From assembly GCA_945901085.1 (NCBI GenBank), contig CAMDJV010000020.1:1-63200 (forward strand): a stretch of DNA of 63,200 nt, given 5' to 3'. Shown piece after piece: positions 37,862-47,473 of the stretch. Positions within the stretch are counted from its first letter, which is position 1. Each line of letters opens with the position of its first letter. The notes below the pieces were generated by a model. It ran no database searches. It was not told the origin of the DNA and saw nothing but the letters and a program-made list of their open reading frames with translations. This stretch comes from Rhodovarius crocodyli. Lineage in GTDB: Bacteria > Pseudomonadota > Alphaproteobacteria > Acetobacterales > Acetobacteraceae. Position numbers and translations under genes: made by a program.

Positions 37862-38651
37862 GCGAAATCCCCAGGGTCTCGCGCATCATGGTGATGTCGA
37901 AGGCCTTGTCCTCGGTCAGGCGGCGGATTTCGTCAGGGCCGATGCGCGGCAGGCCGGGCAGGCGGGTGAGGGGGCTGGCGGCCATCAGCGCCCAGGCCGG
38001 CAGCGGCAGCACCGGGCGCGGGCGCAGGCCGCAGGCTTGGGCGATGGCGGCGCAGAAGGCGGCATAGCTCATCGCCTCGGGGCCGGCGATGGTGATGGCA
38101 CCTTGCGCGCTGCCATGCAGCGCGGCCAGCACGCAGGCGCTCACATCCGATTGATGAATGGGCTGCACCAGGCTGGCCCCGCCATTGGGCAGTGGCAGAA
38201 CCGGCAGGCGCTTCATCACGGCGGCCAGGCGCTGGACATTATTCTCGCCCTCGGCGCCATAGATCATGGTGGGGTGGAGCATGACGCCCGCCCGGCCGCT
38301 GGCCAGGAAGGCGGCCTCACCCGCGCGTACGCCATCGCCATGCGCATCGGGCCAGCGCGAGAAGCGCCTTGTGCTGCCCAGGAAGACCAGCCGCGCCCCA
38401 GGCGGGCTGGCGGCAATGACCGCCCCGGCATGGCGTGCATGGGCGGTGGAGATGATATGCGTGGCATCTGCCAGCGCCCGGCGCAGCGCATCGTGCTGTT
38501 GGATATCGGCGATGCGCGGCGCCAGGGCCAGGCCGGTGGCTGCCCAGCGCTGGGCATCGCGCACCACCGGGATGCAGCCCGGCAGCGCCCGGGCCAAGGC
38601 CGCGCCCGAGCGGCCGGAGGCACCGATAATGGCGACGCGTTCAGCCACCAT
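37809..38651 (-). CDS. NAD(P)-binding SDR-type epimerase/dehydratase family protein
   Basis: 280 residues from the ATG at 38651, overlapping the dehydratase stop. N-terminal VAIIGASGRSGAALARAL is the nucleotide-binding glycine motif; LVFLGSTRRFS, HPTMIYG and LVQPIHQSDVS match atypical SDRs of the NDUFA9-like or NmrA-like group. No complete Tyr-x-x-x-Lys pair is clear, so it may bind NADPH without classical dehydrogenase chemistry. Role unknown. Confidence 0.75.
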   Translation of the reverse strand: MVAERVAIIGASGRSGAALARALPGCIPVVRDAQRWAATGLALAPRIADIQQHDALRRALADATHIISTAHARHAGAVIAASPPGARLVFLGSTRRFSRWPDAHGDGVRAGEAAFLASGRAGVMLHPTMIYGAEGENNVQRLAAVMKRLPVLPLPNGGASLVQPIHQSDVSACVLAALHGSAQGAITIAGPEAMSYAAFCAAIAQACGLRPRPVLPLPAWALMAASPLTRLPGLPRIGPDEIRRLTEDKAFDITMMRETLGISPMPLAEGLRQTFRPFSP

Positions 38652-40344
38652 CGGCACGCAGGAAGCGCAGATCGGCCCCATCGGGCGCCTGCATCACCTG
38701 TTCATGCACCAGCCGATCCCAGCCGCGCTTGGGGGCGGGGGCGGGGGACCAGGCGGCGCGGCGGGCGGCGATTGTGGCTTCATCCACCAGCAGGTCGAGG
38801 CTGCGGTGTTTGACGGAGAGGCGGATGCGGTCACCGGTTTCGGCAAAGGCGAGCGGGCCGCCGGCCGCGGCCTCGGGGGCGATATGCAGCACCACGGTGC
38901 CGAAGGCGGTGCCGGACATGCGGCAATCGCTCATCCGCACCATGTCCTTTACGCCCTGGCGGCCGAGTTTTTTCGGGATGGGCAGGTAGCCGGCCTCGGG
39001 CATGCCGGCGGGGGAGAGGGGGCCGGCGTTTTTCAGGATCATGATGGTGTTGGCGTTCACATCGAGCGCCTCGTCATCGATGCGCGCGGCGAGGTCCTCG
39101 ACGCCGTTGAAGACCATGCATTCGGCCTCATGCTCGAAGAGGGATTCGGTGGCGGCGGAGCGTTTGAGGATGGCGCCATCGGGGGCGAGCGAACCGAATA
39201 GCGCCACCAAGCCGCCGACGGGCGAGACCGGGTTTTCCCGTGCCTTGATATACTGACGGTCCACGAAATGCGTGCCGTCGCCGATGCGCTCGGCCAGGGT
39301 TTTGCCATAGACGTCGCGGGCATCAAGGTGCAGCAGGTCGCGGATTTCCCACAGTAGGGCGCGCATGCCGCCGGCGAAGTGGAAGTCTTCCATATAGCCT
39401 TCGCCGGTGGGTTTGAGGTCGACCAGCACCGGGGTTTCGTCGCTCATTGCATCGAGGCGCTTGAGGTCCACCCGCAGGCCGGCGCGGCCGGCGATAGCGG
39501 CCAGATGCACCAGCGCATTGGTGGAGCCGCCGAGCGCGAGCAGCACCCGCATGGCGTTCTCCACCGCCTCGATGGTGAGGATTTCCGAGGGGCGGATTTT
39601 GAGGCCCATGGCCAGGCGGCCGGCCTCCTCGGCGATGCGCAGACGGTCTGAATGCACCGCCGGTGCGCTGGCACCTTCAAGCGGCATGAAGCCGAGTGTG
39701 GCAACCAGGCAGGCCATGGTGCTGGCGGTGCCCATGACGCCGCAGGTGCCGGCAGTGACGGCGAGGGCGTTTTCGACCTCATTGATGCGCTCTTCGGAGA
39801 CATCGCCCGAGCGGTAGCGCGCCCAGTAGCGCCGGCAATCGGTGCAGGCGGCCAGGCGCTCACCCTGGTAGCGATTGGCGCTCATCGGGCCCGTGACGAG
39901 CATCACCGCGGGCACATCGGCCGAGACGGCGGCCATGAGTTGGGCCGGCACCGTTTTGTCGCAGCCGCCGACGAGGACGACGCTGTCCATTGGCTGGGCC
40001 GCCACCATTGCCTCGGTGTCGAGCGCCATGAGGTTGCGGTAATGCATTGAGCAGGGGGTGAGGAAGGGCTCGCAGAGGCTGATGGTGGGGAAGGCCATGG
40101 GCAGGCCGCCGGAGAGCATCACGCCGCGCTTCACCGCCTCGATCAGATCGGGCACGGAGCGGTGGCAATTGTTGAGGTCGCTCGCGGTATCGACGATGCC
40201 GACCACGGGGCGCGAGAGGGCGTCCTTGGAATAGCCCATGGAGGCGGCGAAGCTGCGGCGGAGGTAGAGGGCGAATTCGCGGTCGCCATAATTGGCGGCG
40301 TTGCGGCCTAGGCCGTGCGGGGCGGGGGGCGGTGTGTCGTTCAT
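38641..40344 (-). CDS. IlvD/Edd-family dehydratase (dihydroxy-acid or sugar-acid dehydratase)
   Basis: 567 residues from the ATG at 40344. Iron-sulfur cysteines occur in DLNNCHRS, VGGCDKTVPAQLMA and AGTCGVMGTASTMAC; the C-terminal SDCRMSGTAFGTVVLHIAPE is family-conserved. The enzyme removes water from dihydroxy acids. Its accessory setting and the sequence around the cluster fit sugar-acid (aldonate) dehydratases of the family as well as IlvD, so branched-chain synthesis is not assured. Confidence 0.88.
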   Translation of the reverse strand: MNDTPPPAPHGLGRNAANYGDREFALYLRRSFAASMGYSKDALSRPVVGIVDTASDLNNCHRSVPDLIEAVKRGVMLSGGLPMAFPTISLCEPFLTPCSMHYRNLMALDTEAMVAAQPMDSVVLVGGCDKTVPAQLMAAVSADVPAVMLVTGPMSANRYQGERLAACTDCRRYWARYRSGDVSEERINEVENALAVTAGTCGVMGTASTMACLVATLGFMPLEGASAPAVHSDRLRIAEEAGRLAMGLKIRPSEILTIEAVENAMRVLLALGGSTNALVHLAAIAGRAGLRVDLKRLDAMSDETPVLVDLKPTGEGYMEDFHFAGGMRALLWEIRDLLHLDARDVYGKTLAERIGDGTHFVDRQYIKARENPVSPVGGLVALFGSLAPDGAILKRSAATESLFEHEAECMVFNGVEDLAARIDDEALDVNANTIMILKNAGPLSPAGMPEAGYLPIPKKLGRQGVKDMVRMSDCRMSGTAFGTVVLHIAPEAAAGGPLAFAETGDRIRLSVKHRSLDLLVDEATIAARRAAWSPAPAPKRGWDRLVHEQVMQAPDGADLRFLRADGG

Positions 40345-40798
40345 GGCGGTATTTTGGGGCAGAAGGCGGGGTTCGTCACCCTGGTGGGTGCTGGGGGGCT
40401 TTGGGCTGAGACATGGCCGCGTTGCCTTGGCAATGATATGTCTGGAATATATTGTATTCTTGGCTGGGCGGGCGACCTTATGACCGGGTGAGGTGACGCT
40501 TGATGTCAATGGCGGGTGAGGCGCGCTCTTTCATGGACCGCCGGCCGCTATGATTCAGGCGCTCGCCACCCCTCGCCAGGAGGCGCGCGAAACCCGCCGA
40601 GCCGGCCGGGCCGCATTGTGGGATGAGAGTATGGAATACTGGGATTGCGCCGTGCAGCGCGCGGCATTCCTGCCGGATTGATGGGCAGCCCGGGCGTTGC
40701 GGTATTATGTTACCACAGCAAAAAATCCCAGTTTCCGCTTGACCTGCAGGCCTGCGCCCGGCATATCGCGCCATCCTATCTGCTCAGGCGAAAGTTCA
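40345..40798. promoter_or_regulatory. Divergent intergenic region, rplM promoter candidate
   Basis: 454 bp between the divergent dehydratase and rplM genes. CTTGAC (40738-40743), 17 bp and GCATAT (40761-40766) fit the alphaproteobacterial housekeeping consensus CTTGAC-N17-CTATAT, 32 bp before the rplM ATG. On the minus strand a short AT-rich island with TACAAT near 40450 could serve the dehydratase, without a clear -35. I see no gene or further structured element here. Confidence 0.5.
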
Positions 40799-41269
40799 AT
40801 GCTTCAAACCCAGACCACTTCCATCAAGCCGGCCGATGTCCAGAAGGGCTGGATCTTGGTCGATGCCGATGGCCTCGTTCTTGGCCGCCTTGCCACCATC
40901 GTGGCCAATCGGCTGCGCGGCAAGCACAAGCCCACCTTCACCCCGCATGTCGATTGCGGTGACCATGTGGTCATCATCAATGCCGACAAGATCCGGGTGA
41001 CGGGCAATAAGGCCGAGCAGAAGGTGTTTTATTGGCACACCGGCTTCGCTGGCGGCATCAAGGGCCGTTCGCTGGCCGAGCGCCTGGCCGGCAACCACCC
41101 CACCTCGGTGATCGAGAAGGCGGTGGAGCGGATGATCACCCGCGGGCCGCTGGGCCGCAAGCAGATGAAAAACCTGCATGTCTATACCGGCGCTGAGCAC
41201 CCCCATGCCGGTGCCCAGCCGGTGGCGCTGGATGTCGGCGCCATGAACCGCAAGAACAAGATTGGTTGA
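40799..41269 (+). CDS. rplM: 50S ribosomal protein L13
   Basis: 156 residues from the ATG at 40799. [25 protein letters not shown] at the N-terminus, [18 protein letters not shown] and [25 protein letters not shown] are typical; an N-terminal extension of about ten residues is usual in alphaproteobacteria. It binds 23S rRNA early in assembly. An upstream ATG at 40697 is not supported. Operon with rpsI. Confidence 0.98.
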   Translation: MLQTQTTSIKPADVQKGWILVDADGLVLGRLATIVANRLRGKHKPTFTPHVDCGDHVVIINADKIRVTGNKAEQKVFYWHTGFAGGIKGRSLAERLAGNHPTSVIEKAVERMITRGPLGRKQMKNLHVYTGAEHPHAGAQPVALDVGAMNRKNKIG

Positions 41270-41276
41270 GCGTCCG

Positions 41277-41774
41277 ATGAGCGAACAAGTCTCCTCCTCC
41301 CTGGCTGACCTCAAGACGATGGTCGCCGGCACGCCGGCCGCCGCCGTGATGGAAGCCGCCATCAAGCGCGAGCCCAAGCGCGACCCGCAGGGCCGCAGCT
41401 ACGCCACCGGTAGCCGCAAGAACGCCGTGGCCCGCGTCTGGGTGAAGCCCGGCAAGGGCACCATCACGGTCAATGACAAGCCGGCCAGCCAGTATTTTGC
41501 CCGCCCCGTGCTGCGCATGATCATCACCCAGCCCTTCCTGGTGGCCGATCGCTATCAGGCGTTTGACGTGGTTTGCACCGTGGTCGGCGGCGGTCTCTCC
41601 GGCCAGGCCGGCGCCGTGCGCCATGGTATTTCCCGCGCCCTGGTGAATTACGAGCCCGATCTGCGCGGCATTCTGAAGAAGGCCGGCTTCCTGACGCGCG
41701 ACAGCCGCTCGGTCGAGCGCAAGAAGTACGGCAAGATGAAGGCCCGACGTAGCTTCCAGTTCAGCAAGCGCTAA
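41277..41774 (+). CDS. rpsI: 30S ribosomal protein S9
   Basis: 165 residues. An alphaproteobacterial N-terminal extension of about 35 residues precedes the S9 core: [38 protein letters not shown], and the C-terminal tail [14 protein letters not shown] whose Lys-Arg end reaches the P-site tRNA. It follows rplM by seven bases. Confidence 0.98.
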   Translation: MSEQVSSSLADLKTMVAGTPAAAVMEAAIKREPKRDPQGRSYATGSRKNAVARVWVKPGKGTITVNDKPASQYFARPVLRMIITQPFLVADRYQAFDVVCTVVGGGLSGQAGAVRHGISRALVNYEPDLRGILKKAGFLTRDSRSVERKKYGKMKARRSFQFSKR

Positions 41775-41821
41775 GCCCTCGCGGACGGGCTTTGCGCCCG
41801 CCGCATGGCGAGACATCAGAT

Positions 41822-41855
41822 GGGCGGGTCCGCAAGGGCCCGCCCTTCTTGCTTT
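41822..41855 (+). terminator. Intrinsic terminator after rpsI
   Basis: Ten-pair stem GGGCGGGTCC / GGGCCCGCCC (one G-T wobble) closed by a GCAA tetraloop at 41822-41845, then TTCTTGCTTTT. It separates rplM-rpsI from argC, so argC probably depends on read-through or a promoter overlapping the terminator. Confidence 0.8.
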
Positions 41856-41896
41856 TGCACCACCATCGACCCACCATCCCGACCGAGGAGCAAGCC

Positions 41897-42835
41897 ATGA
41901 CCCACAGCGTCTTCATCGACGGCGAAGCCGGCACGACGGGCCTACAAATCCGCGAGCGTCTCGCCCGACTGCCGCATATCGCGCTGCGTTCGCTGCCCGA
42001 TGCGCTGCGCAAGGACGAGGCCGCCAAGCGCGCCCTGATGGCCGAGGTGGATGTGCTCATCCTCTGCCTGCCCGATGTCGCAGCGTGCGAGAGTGCCGCC
42101 ATGGCCGCAAGCCTGGGGCAGCGGGCGCCGCGCATTATCGATGCCTCCACCGCGCATCGCATCCATCCCGACTGGGTTTATGGCCTGCCGGAGATTTCTC
42201 CGGCGCAGGCAGCGGCCATTGCGGCAGCACCGCGCGTTTCGGTGCCCGGCTGCTACCCCACCGGCCCCATCCTGTTCCTCCGCCCGCTGGTGGCGGCGGG
42301 GATCATCCCGGCCGATTTCCCGATCAGCGTGAATGCGGTCTCCGGCTATACCGGCGGCGGCAAGGCGATGATCGCGGAATATGAGGCCCGGCAGGGCAAT
42401 GATTTCGAGCTGTATGGCCTGGGCTTTGAGCATAAGCATGTGCCCGAGTTGCAGCATTATTCCGGCCTGACCCGGCGGCCGATCTTCATCCCCAGCGTGG
42501 CCGATTACGCCCAGGGCATGCTGGACAGCATTCCGCTGCATCTCGATGCGCTGCCAGGGGCGGTGACGGTGGCCGATATCCTGGCCTGCCTCGCAGCCCA
42601 TCACGCCGGCAGCGATTATGTGCGGGTGATCAGCGGTGACGCCAAGGACCGGCTGGAGCCCCAGGCGCTGAACAACACCAACCAGATCGAATTGCGGGTC
42701 TATGGCAATGAGCAGCTGCGCCAGGCGCTGCTGGTCGCGCGCTATGACAATCTGGGCAAGGGCGCCTCGGGGGCGGCGGTGCAAAATCTGGGGCTGATGC
42801 TGGGCGTCGCCGTTGAGACGAGGTTGGCAGCATGA
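41897..42835 (+). CDS. argC: N-acetyl-gamma-glutamyl-phosphate reductase, type 2
   Basis: 312 residues, the length of the short type 2 ArgC group. [17 protein letters not shown] (NADP-binding), [16 protein letters not shown] with the catalytic Cys, [13 protein letters not shown] and the catalytic His region [10 protein letters not shown] are present. ATG at 41897 with GAGGAG upstream. It reduces N-acetylglutamyl phosphate to the semialdehyde in arginine synthesis. rplM-rpsI-argC is a common order in alphaproteobacteria. Confidence 0.96.
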   Translation: MTHSVFIDGEAGTTGLQIRERLARLPHIALRSLPDALRKDEAAKRALMAEVDVLILCLPDVAACESAAMAASLGQRAPRIIDASTAHRIHPDWVYGLPEISPAQAAAIAAAPRVSVPGCYPTGPILFLRPLVAAGIIPADFPISVNAVSGYTGGGKAMIAEYEARQGNDFELYGLGFEHKHVPELQHYSGLTRRPIFIPSVADYAQGMLDSIPLHLDALPGAVTVADILACLAAHHAGSDYVRVISGDAKDRLEPQALNNTNQIELRVYGNEQLRQALLVARYDNLGKGASGAAVQNLGLMLGVAVETRLAA

Positions 42836-43359
42836 GCCACGGTCCGCTTTATCCCTTCGAAGGCAAGCTGCCCGTGGTGGATGCCACCGCCTGGGTGGCG
42901 CCCACCGCGGCCTTGATCGGCGATGTTACCATCGGCGCGCAGAGCAATATCTGGTATCATTGCGTGCTGCGGGGCGATACCAATTTCATCCTGATCGGCG
43001 CGCGCACCAATATTCAGGATGGCACGATCATCCACGTCAATGCTGCCCATCAGCCCACCCGCATCGGTGATGATGTGACGGTGGGCCATGCCGCCATCAT
43101 TCATGCCTGCACCCTCGAACACCGCGCCTTTGTCGGCATGGGGGCGACGGTGCTGGATGATGCGGTGGTGGAGGAGGGCGGTGTGCTGGCCGCGGGCTCG
43201 GTTCTGCCGCCTGGCAAGCGCATCGGCCGGCTGGAATTGTGGATGGGCAATCCCGCCAAGCTGGTGCGGGTGCTCACGCCGGAAGCGCGGGCGGGGTTTG
43301 ACCGCACGGCGACGCATTACGTCGAATTATCGGGCCGGCATCGGGCATCGCTGGCCTGA
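42832..43359 (+). CDS. Gamma-class carbonic anhydrase family protein
   Basis: 175 residues, left-handed beta-helix of hexapeptide repeats ([54 protein letters not shown]). Three His in IIHVN, VGHAA and IHAC positions match the metal ligands of the gamma-CA group. It may hydrate CO2 or be an inactive structural homologue. The start overlaps argC (ATGA). A link to bicarbonate-using cyanase 12 kb away is only a possibility. Confidence 0.88.
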   Translation: MSHGPLYPFEGKLPVVDATAWVAPTAALIGDVTIGAQSNIWYHCVLRGDTNFILIGARTNIQDGTIIHVNAAHQPTRIGDDVTVGHAAIIHACTLEHRAFVGMGATVLDDAVVEEGGVLAAGSVLPPGKRIGRLELWMGNPAKLVRVLTPEARAGFDRTATHYVELSGRHRASLA

Positions 43360-43514
43360 CCTGGGAGCATGATGCGTTGACGCGAAATCGCCGTGAACGC
43401 GCGATCATCCTCTCAATAACGGCTGTACCGCGCGGCGTGCATTCATGTGAACGCGGCGTGGTCTAGCATCGGGCGGGCGCGGCACCATATCAGGGTGAGC
43501 GGAGGGAGAGCTTT

Positions 43515-44090
43515 ATGCGCGGCTTCATCACCACCCTGGCCCTGCTGCTGCCGGTGATCGGCTGCGGGCCGCTCTCGCCCGGCGCGTCGTTGCCCTATGA
43601 CGCCACATTGGGCGCTGCGGACCCGACGCGGGGGGCGATTTTCAGCACCGCCTATGCCTTCAACAATCCCGGCGGCTTGGCCACGCCCGCCATCGCCGCG
43701 CGGGCGGCGGCCAATGTTGAATTCCTCGCCGTCAGCCTGCCGCATGATGCGCGCTACGGCTCCAGCCCCACCGTGAACCAGCAAATGGCGGCGGCGCGGC
43801 GGGAGATGCATGCGGCGCTGGGCATTGTTGAAGGCGCCAATCCGCAGCTGGTGGTCAATGGCCTTTATGCTGCCTCGCGCGCGCTGGCGGCGGGTGACAA
43901 TGCGGCGGCCGAGCGCGCCCTCGCCCCGGCGGTCTTCAGCAATGGGGGCGAAACCCTCCGCCGCCTGGCCGCGATGGGCCCCTGGCCCCGCACTGCCGAG
44001 GCCACGGCGATGGCCGAGCGCGAGCATTTGCGCATCGAGCAGGAGCGCATCAATTCGCAACCCGGCGGCGATAGCAGCGGCCGGAACTGA
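43515..44090 (+). CDS. Predicted lipoprotein of unknown function (paralogue 1)
   Basis: 191 residues. Signal peptide with lipobox ending in VIGC, so Cys17 would be lipidated. The mature part is predicted helical: NVEFLAVSLPHDARYG, ARREMHAALGIVEGANPQLVVNGLYAASRALAAGD and PAVFSNGGETLRRLAAMG align with the next gene product. GGAGGGAGAG precedes the ATG. No known family recognised. The two form an apparent tandem pair with a 21-bp gap. Confidence 0.75.
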   Translation: MRGFITTLALLLPVIGCGPLSPGASLPYDATLGAADPTRGAIFSTAYAFNNPGGLATPAIAARAAANVEFLAVSLPHDARYGSSPTVNQQMAAARREMHAALGIVEGANPQLVVNGLYAASRALAAGDNAAAERALAPAVFSNGGETLRRLAAMGPWPRTAEATAMAEREHLRIEQERINSQPGGDSSGRN

Positions 44091-44111
44091 GCCCAATCCA
44101 AGGAACACGCG

Positions 44112-44738
44112 ATGCGACAGCGCCTAGCCTTTCTCGCCCTGCTGGCCATCCTTGGCGGCTGCGATGAGCTGCGGCAGCGGCCGGCCTCGCCACCGGCTGG
44201 GCTGGATGCGGGGGGCGATCCGATTCGCGGTGGGCCGGGGGCGCTGGTGCGCGCCTTTGGCGACCGTGGCATCGGCCTCAATGGCCGGCCGGCCGAGATG
44301 GCGCTGGCACTCGCCCGGCTGGAATACATCACCGATGCGCTGGAGCGTGAGCGCGCCCTGGCGCCGGTGTCGCAGGGGGTGCGCTTTGAGATGATCGGCG
44401 CCCGGCGCGAGACCCGTGCGGCGCTGGGCATGGCCGAGACGGTGCCGCCCGCCCGTGCGGTGGAGGCGCTGCTGGCCACCAGCCGCGCCTTGCGCCGTGG
44501 CGATGATGCGGCGGCCCAAGCGGCCATCGCCCCTGTGGTCAGCCCCGGCGGCCTGCCACCGCTGGGCCGGCTGGCCGATATGGGCGGGCTGCCCCAGGCC
44601 GCCATCGCCACCACCGCCCTGCGTGATGAGATTGAGCGGCTGGATCTTGAGAATGGTTGGGTTGCGGTGCCGGTGCCCAATGTCGCCGGCTTTGGTGGCA
44701 TGACCACCACCGGCTTGGGTGGCAATACCGACCGCTGA
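44112..44738 (+). CDS. Predicted lipoprotein of unknown function (paralogue 2)
   Basis: 208 residues. Lipobox ILGGC places the lipidated Cys at 17, followed by DE, a +2 Asp that in enterobacteria would favour the inner membrane. It aligns with the preceding protein: ARRETRAALGMAE, LLATSRALRRGDDAAAQAAIAPVV, GGLPPLGRLADMGGLP. A glycine and threonine-rich tail (GFGGMTTTGLGGNTDR) is unique to this copy. It ends directly against the convergent arginine deiminase-like gene. Confidence 0.75.
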   Translation: MRQRLAFLALLAILGGCDELRQRPASPPAGLDAGGDPIRGGPGALVRAFGDRGIGLNGRPAEMALALARLEYITDALERERALAPVSQGVRFEMIGARRETRAALGMAETVPPARAVEALLATSRALRRGDDAAAQAAIAPVVSPGGLPPLGRLADMGGLPQAAIATTALRDEIERLDLENGWVAVPVPNVAGFGGMTTTGLGGNTDR

Positions 44739-45581
44739 TCACTCCCGCAGCAAGGGGCAGGTCAGGCAATGCGGGCCGCCGCCGCCCAGGGTGAAGAGTG
44801 ACAGGGCGGGGTCGAGCACCGTGAGGCCCTCGGCGCGCAGGGCGGCGTTGAGGCGGGTGGATTCGCGCGCCGAGATCACCCTCTCATCGCCCAGCGCCAG
44901 AATATTGCAGCCCAGGCGCATCGCCTCGGCATAGGTGACGGGCAGCACGCGGATGCCATGGCCGGTGAGCCAATCGATGAAGCCTGGATCGAGCACCTCG
45001 GTGCAGGCGACGGCGAGGGAGGGTGCTGCCATGCAGAACAGCACATCGAGATGCAGGAAATGCTCGTCAAAGCGTTCGAGGCGCACCTCCCAGCCCTCGG
45101 CGCGCAGCCAGCAGGCGAGTTGGTTGGCGCCGGCCTCATCGGTGCGCCCGCCGCTATGGCCAATCAGGGCGAGGCCGGGGCGGATGATATGGATATCGCC
45201 GCCCTCCAGCGTGCCGGCCGAGGAGAGGCGCCAGAAATTGCCATCATAGAAGCGGTGCAGGGCGGCGTATTCGCCGCGCCGCTGCGGGCGTTCCAATTGG
45301 CAGAGCACAGCGCCCCAGGGCGTCATCACGCTCTGGTCGCGGGTATAGGCCATATAGGGCAAATGGGGTTCGGGGGCGAGCATATGCACCCGTGCGCCAC
45401 CCTGCTGCAGCGCATCCACCAATTCGCCATGCTGGGCGGCGAGTTGGGCCGCGGTGGGCGGCTGGCCGCCCTCCTCCAGCACGCGGCGGACGATGCTATT
45501 GGTGGGTATCCACCGGTAATGGGCGGGCGGGCAGACCAGCACCTCGCGCAGGGGGGCGGTTTCGGATGCGACATTCCACAT
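44739..45581 (-). CDS. Arginine deiminase / dimethylarginine dimethylaminohydrolase-like protein
   Basis: 280 residues of the amidinotransferase (pentein) fold. YTRDQSVMTPWGAVLC near 80, AGTLEGGDIHIIRPG near 122, a His in HFLHLDVLFC and the C-terminal GGGGPHCLTCPL supply the Glu/Asp, His and nucleophile Cys expected for guanidine hydrolases. It likely cleaves arginine, methylarginine or a related guanidino compound. Stop codons of this and the lipoprotein gene abut. Confidence 0.82.
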   Translation of the reverse strand: MWNVASETAPLREVLVCPPAHYRWIPTNSIVRRVLEEGGQPPTAAQLAAQHGELVDALQQGGARVHMLAPEPHLPYMAYTRDQSVMTPWGAVLCQLERPQRRGEYAALHRFYDGNFWRLSSAGTLEGGDIHIIRPGLALIGHSGGRTDEAGANQLACWLRAEGWEVRLERFDEHFLHLDVLFCMAAPSLAVACTEVLDPGFIDWLTGHGIRVLPVTYAEAMRLGCNILALGDERVISARESTRLNAALRAEGLTVLDPALSLFTLGGGGPHCLTCPLLRE

Positions 45582-45678
45582 GGGCCCAGGCTAATCCTGG
45601 CATGGGGGCGCGCCTATACTTGGTCGTTGCATTTCAGCCCCGCGCTTGGCTAGCCTCTGTCAAAACGGAGGAAACCCA

Positions 45679-46608
45679 ATGCGTATCCTATGGCTGGCCA
45701 TGCTGTGCATGGCGGTGGCGCTGCCCGCGCATGCTCAGGCGCCAATCACCCTCATCGTCAATTTCGTCGCCGGTGGGCCGTCGGATTTGATGGGGCGGCT
45801 GCTGGCGCCCGAATTGTCGCAGCGCCTGGGCACCCAGGTGCTCATCCGCAATTCGATTGGTGCAGCGGGTGGTATTGGCGCGGCTGAGGCGGCGCGGGCG
45901 CGGCCGGATGGCACCACGCTGCTGCTCAGCCCGATCGGCGCCATGGTCATCCAGCCGAATTTCCGCGCTGATCTGCCCTATCGGCCGAGTGATCTGACAC
46001 CGATCTGCCAGATCGCCGATACGCCGGTGGTGATGATGTCCGCCCCTGGCGGGCCGCGCAGCCTGGCCGAGGTGCTGTCGCGCGCGCGCGCGGCGGGCGG
46101 TGCCTTCAATTACGGCTCCACCGGCCCCGGCAGCATGCCCCATATTGCGACTGTGGCGCTCGCCCGCAGCGCGGGGGTGGCGATGACCCATATCCCCTTC
46201 CGCGGCAATGCCGAGGCCATTGTCTCGCTGATGCGCGGCGATACCTCGATTTTCGCCGATCAACCCGGCACGCTGCGGGCCAATAACCTGCACCCGGTTG
46301 CGATCTTCGCCGAGAGCCGGGTGGCGGAATTCCCGCAGACGCCCACGCTGCGCGAGCAGGGCCATGATCTGGTCTATTCCATCTGGTCGGGCATTTATGC
46401 GCCGGCTGGCGTGGCGCCGGAATTCATCGCCCGCGTGGATGCCGCCTGCGCCGAGGCGCTGCGGGTGCCCGCGGTGGTGGAGGGTTTTTCTCGCCTGGCC
46501 ACCCCCATCGTCTATCGCAATGCGGCCGAGTTTGCCGCCTTCAACCGGGCGGAGCTGGAAAAATTCCGCGGCGTTATTGCGGCGGCGGGAATCCGCCCGG
46601 GGGATTGA
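45679..46608 (+). CDS. Bug/TctC-family substrate-binding protein
   Basis: 309 residues from the ATG at 45679 with GGAGG upstream. Sec signal ending AHAQ; PITLIVNFVAGGPSDLMGRLL, TQVLIRNSIGAAGGIGAAEAA and MTHIPFRGNAEAI mark the family. Orphan receptor for an unknown carboxylate. It is followed 58 bp later by an HpcH-type aldolase on the same strand, so its ligand may be a hydroxy- or oxo-diacid (inference). Confidence 0.92.
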   Translation: MRILWLAMLCMAVALPAHAQAPITLIVNFVAGGPSDLMGRLLAPELSQRLGTQVLIRNSIGAAGGIGAAEAARARPDGTTLLLSPIGAMVIQPNFRADLPYRPSDLTPICQIADTPVVMMSAPGGPRSLAEVLSRARAAGGAFNYGSTGPGSMPHIATVALARSAGVAMTHIPFRGNAEAIVSLMRGDTSIFADQPGTLRANNLHPVAIFAESRVAEFPQTPTLREQGHDLVYSIWSGIYAPAGVAPEFIARVDAACAEALRVPAVVEGFSRLATPIVYRNAAEFAAFNRAELEKFRGVIAAAGIRPGD

Positions 46609-46666
46609 TGCGCCGCGCGGCGGGTCCTAGCGTCTTGTGCAGCGTTCGATGATCAGGAGAAAGCGC

Positions 46667-47434
46667 ATGGCGAATAAAGTGAAAGAAATGTGGGCGGCCA
46701 ATAAGGCGGTGGTGAATGGCTGGCTGGCCATCCCCTCGGCCTTCTCGGCCGAGATGTATGCCCAATGCGGCTGGGACAGCGTGACTGTCGATATGCAGCA
46801 TGGCGTGCAGGATTATCAGAGCTGCGTGGCGTGCTTCCAGGGCATGCAGCCGCACAATGTCACCCCCATGGTGCGCGTGCCCTGGCTGGAGCCTGGCATC
46901 ATCGGCAAGGTGCTCGATGCCGGCGCCTATGGCGTGATCTGCCCGATGGTGAACACCGCCGAAGAAGCCCGCGCCCTGGTGCAGTACAGCAAGTATCCGC
47001 CCAAGGGCACGCGCAGCAATGGCCCGATCCGTGCTGGCAGCTATGGCAGCTCGGGCAACTACCAGAAGACCGCCAATGACGAGATTCTGGTGATCCCGAT
47101 GATCGAGACGCAGACCGCGCTCGATAATCTGGAGGCCATTCTCGATGTTCCGGGCGTTGATGGCATTTACGTGGGCCCGTCTGACCTCGGCTTCTCGCTC
47201 GGCATGGAGCCGAAGCTGGACCGCGAAGAGCCCGAGATCATGGCGATCTACAAGCGGTTGCTGAAGGAGACCAAGAAGCGCGGCCAGGCTGCTGGTCTGC
47301 ACAATGGCACCGCCGCCTATGCCAATAAGATGATCAAGATGGGCTTCAAGCTGGTGACCATCTCGAACGAGGTTGGCCTGATGCAGGTGGCCGCCAAGGC
47401 CGCCGTGATCGAAGCGCGCGGCAGCAAGAAGTAA
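46667..47434 (+). CDS. HpcH/HpaI-family aldolase/citrate lyase protein
   Basis: 255 residues from the ATG at 46667, AGGAG upstream. Class II aldolase signatures: WDSVTVDMQHGVQDYQS (metal-site region with catalytic His), PMIETQTALDNLEAIL (metal Glu) and GVDGIYVGPSDLGFSLG (metal Asp). It would split 4-hydroxy-2-oxo acids to pyruvate and an aldehyde. Substrate chain length cannot be read from sequence. Confidence 0.9.
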   Translation: MANKVKEMWAANKAVVNGWLAIPSAFSAEMYAQCGWDSVTVDMQHGVQDYQSCVACFQGMQPHNVTPMVRVPWLEPGIIGKVLDAGAYGVICPMVNTAEEARALVQYSKYPPKGTRSNGPIRAGSYGSSGNYQKTANDEILVIPMIETQTALDNLEAILDVPGVDGIYVGPSDLGFSLGMEPKLDREEPEIMAIYKRLLKETKKRGQAAGLHNGTAAYANKMIKMGFKLVTISNEVGLMQVAAKAAVIEARGSKK

Positions 47435-47446
47435 GCGCCTTGCAAT

Positions 47447-47473
47447 GGTGCGGGGGGCTAGCCTCCCCGCACC
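47447..47473. terminator. Hairpin shared by convergent aldolase and crcB ends
   Basis: GGTGCGGGG (47447-47455) and CCCCGCACC (47465-47473) form a 9-bp stem that spans the crcB stop. There is no T-tract on either side. It may act as a two-way stop signal. Confidence 0.5.

Noticed and set aside
41846-41896. Riboswitch or arginine attenuator before argC
   Set aside because: Only the rpsI terminator hairpin is visible; no leader peptide or conserved aptamer was recognised.
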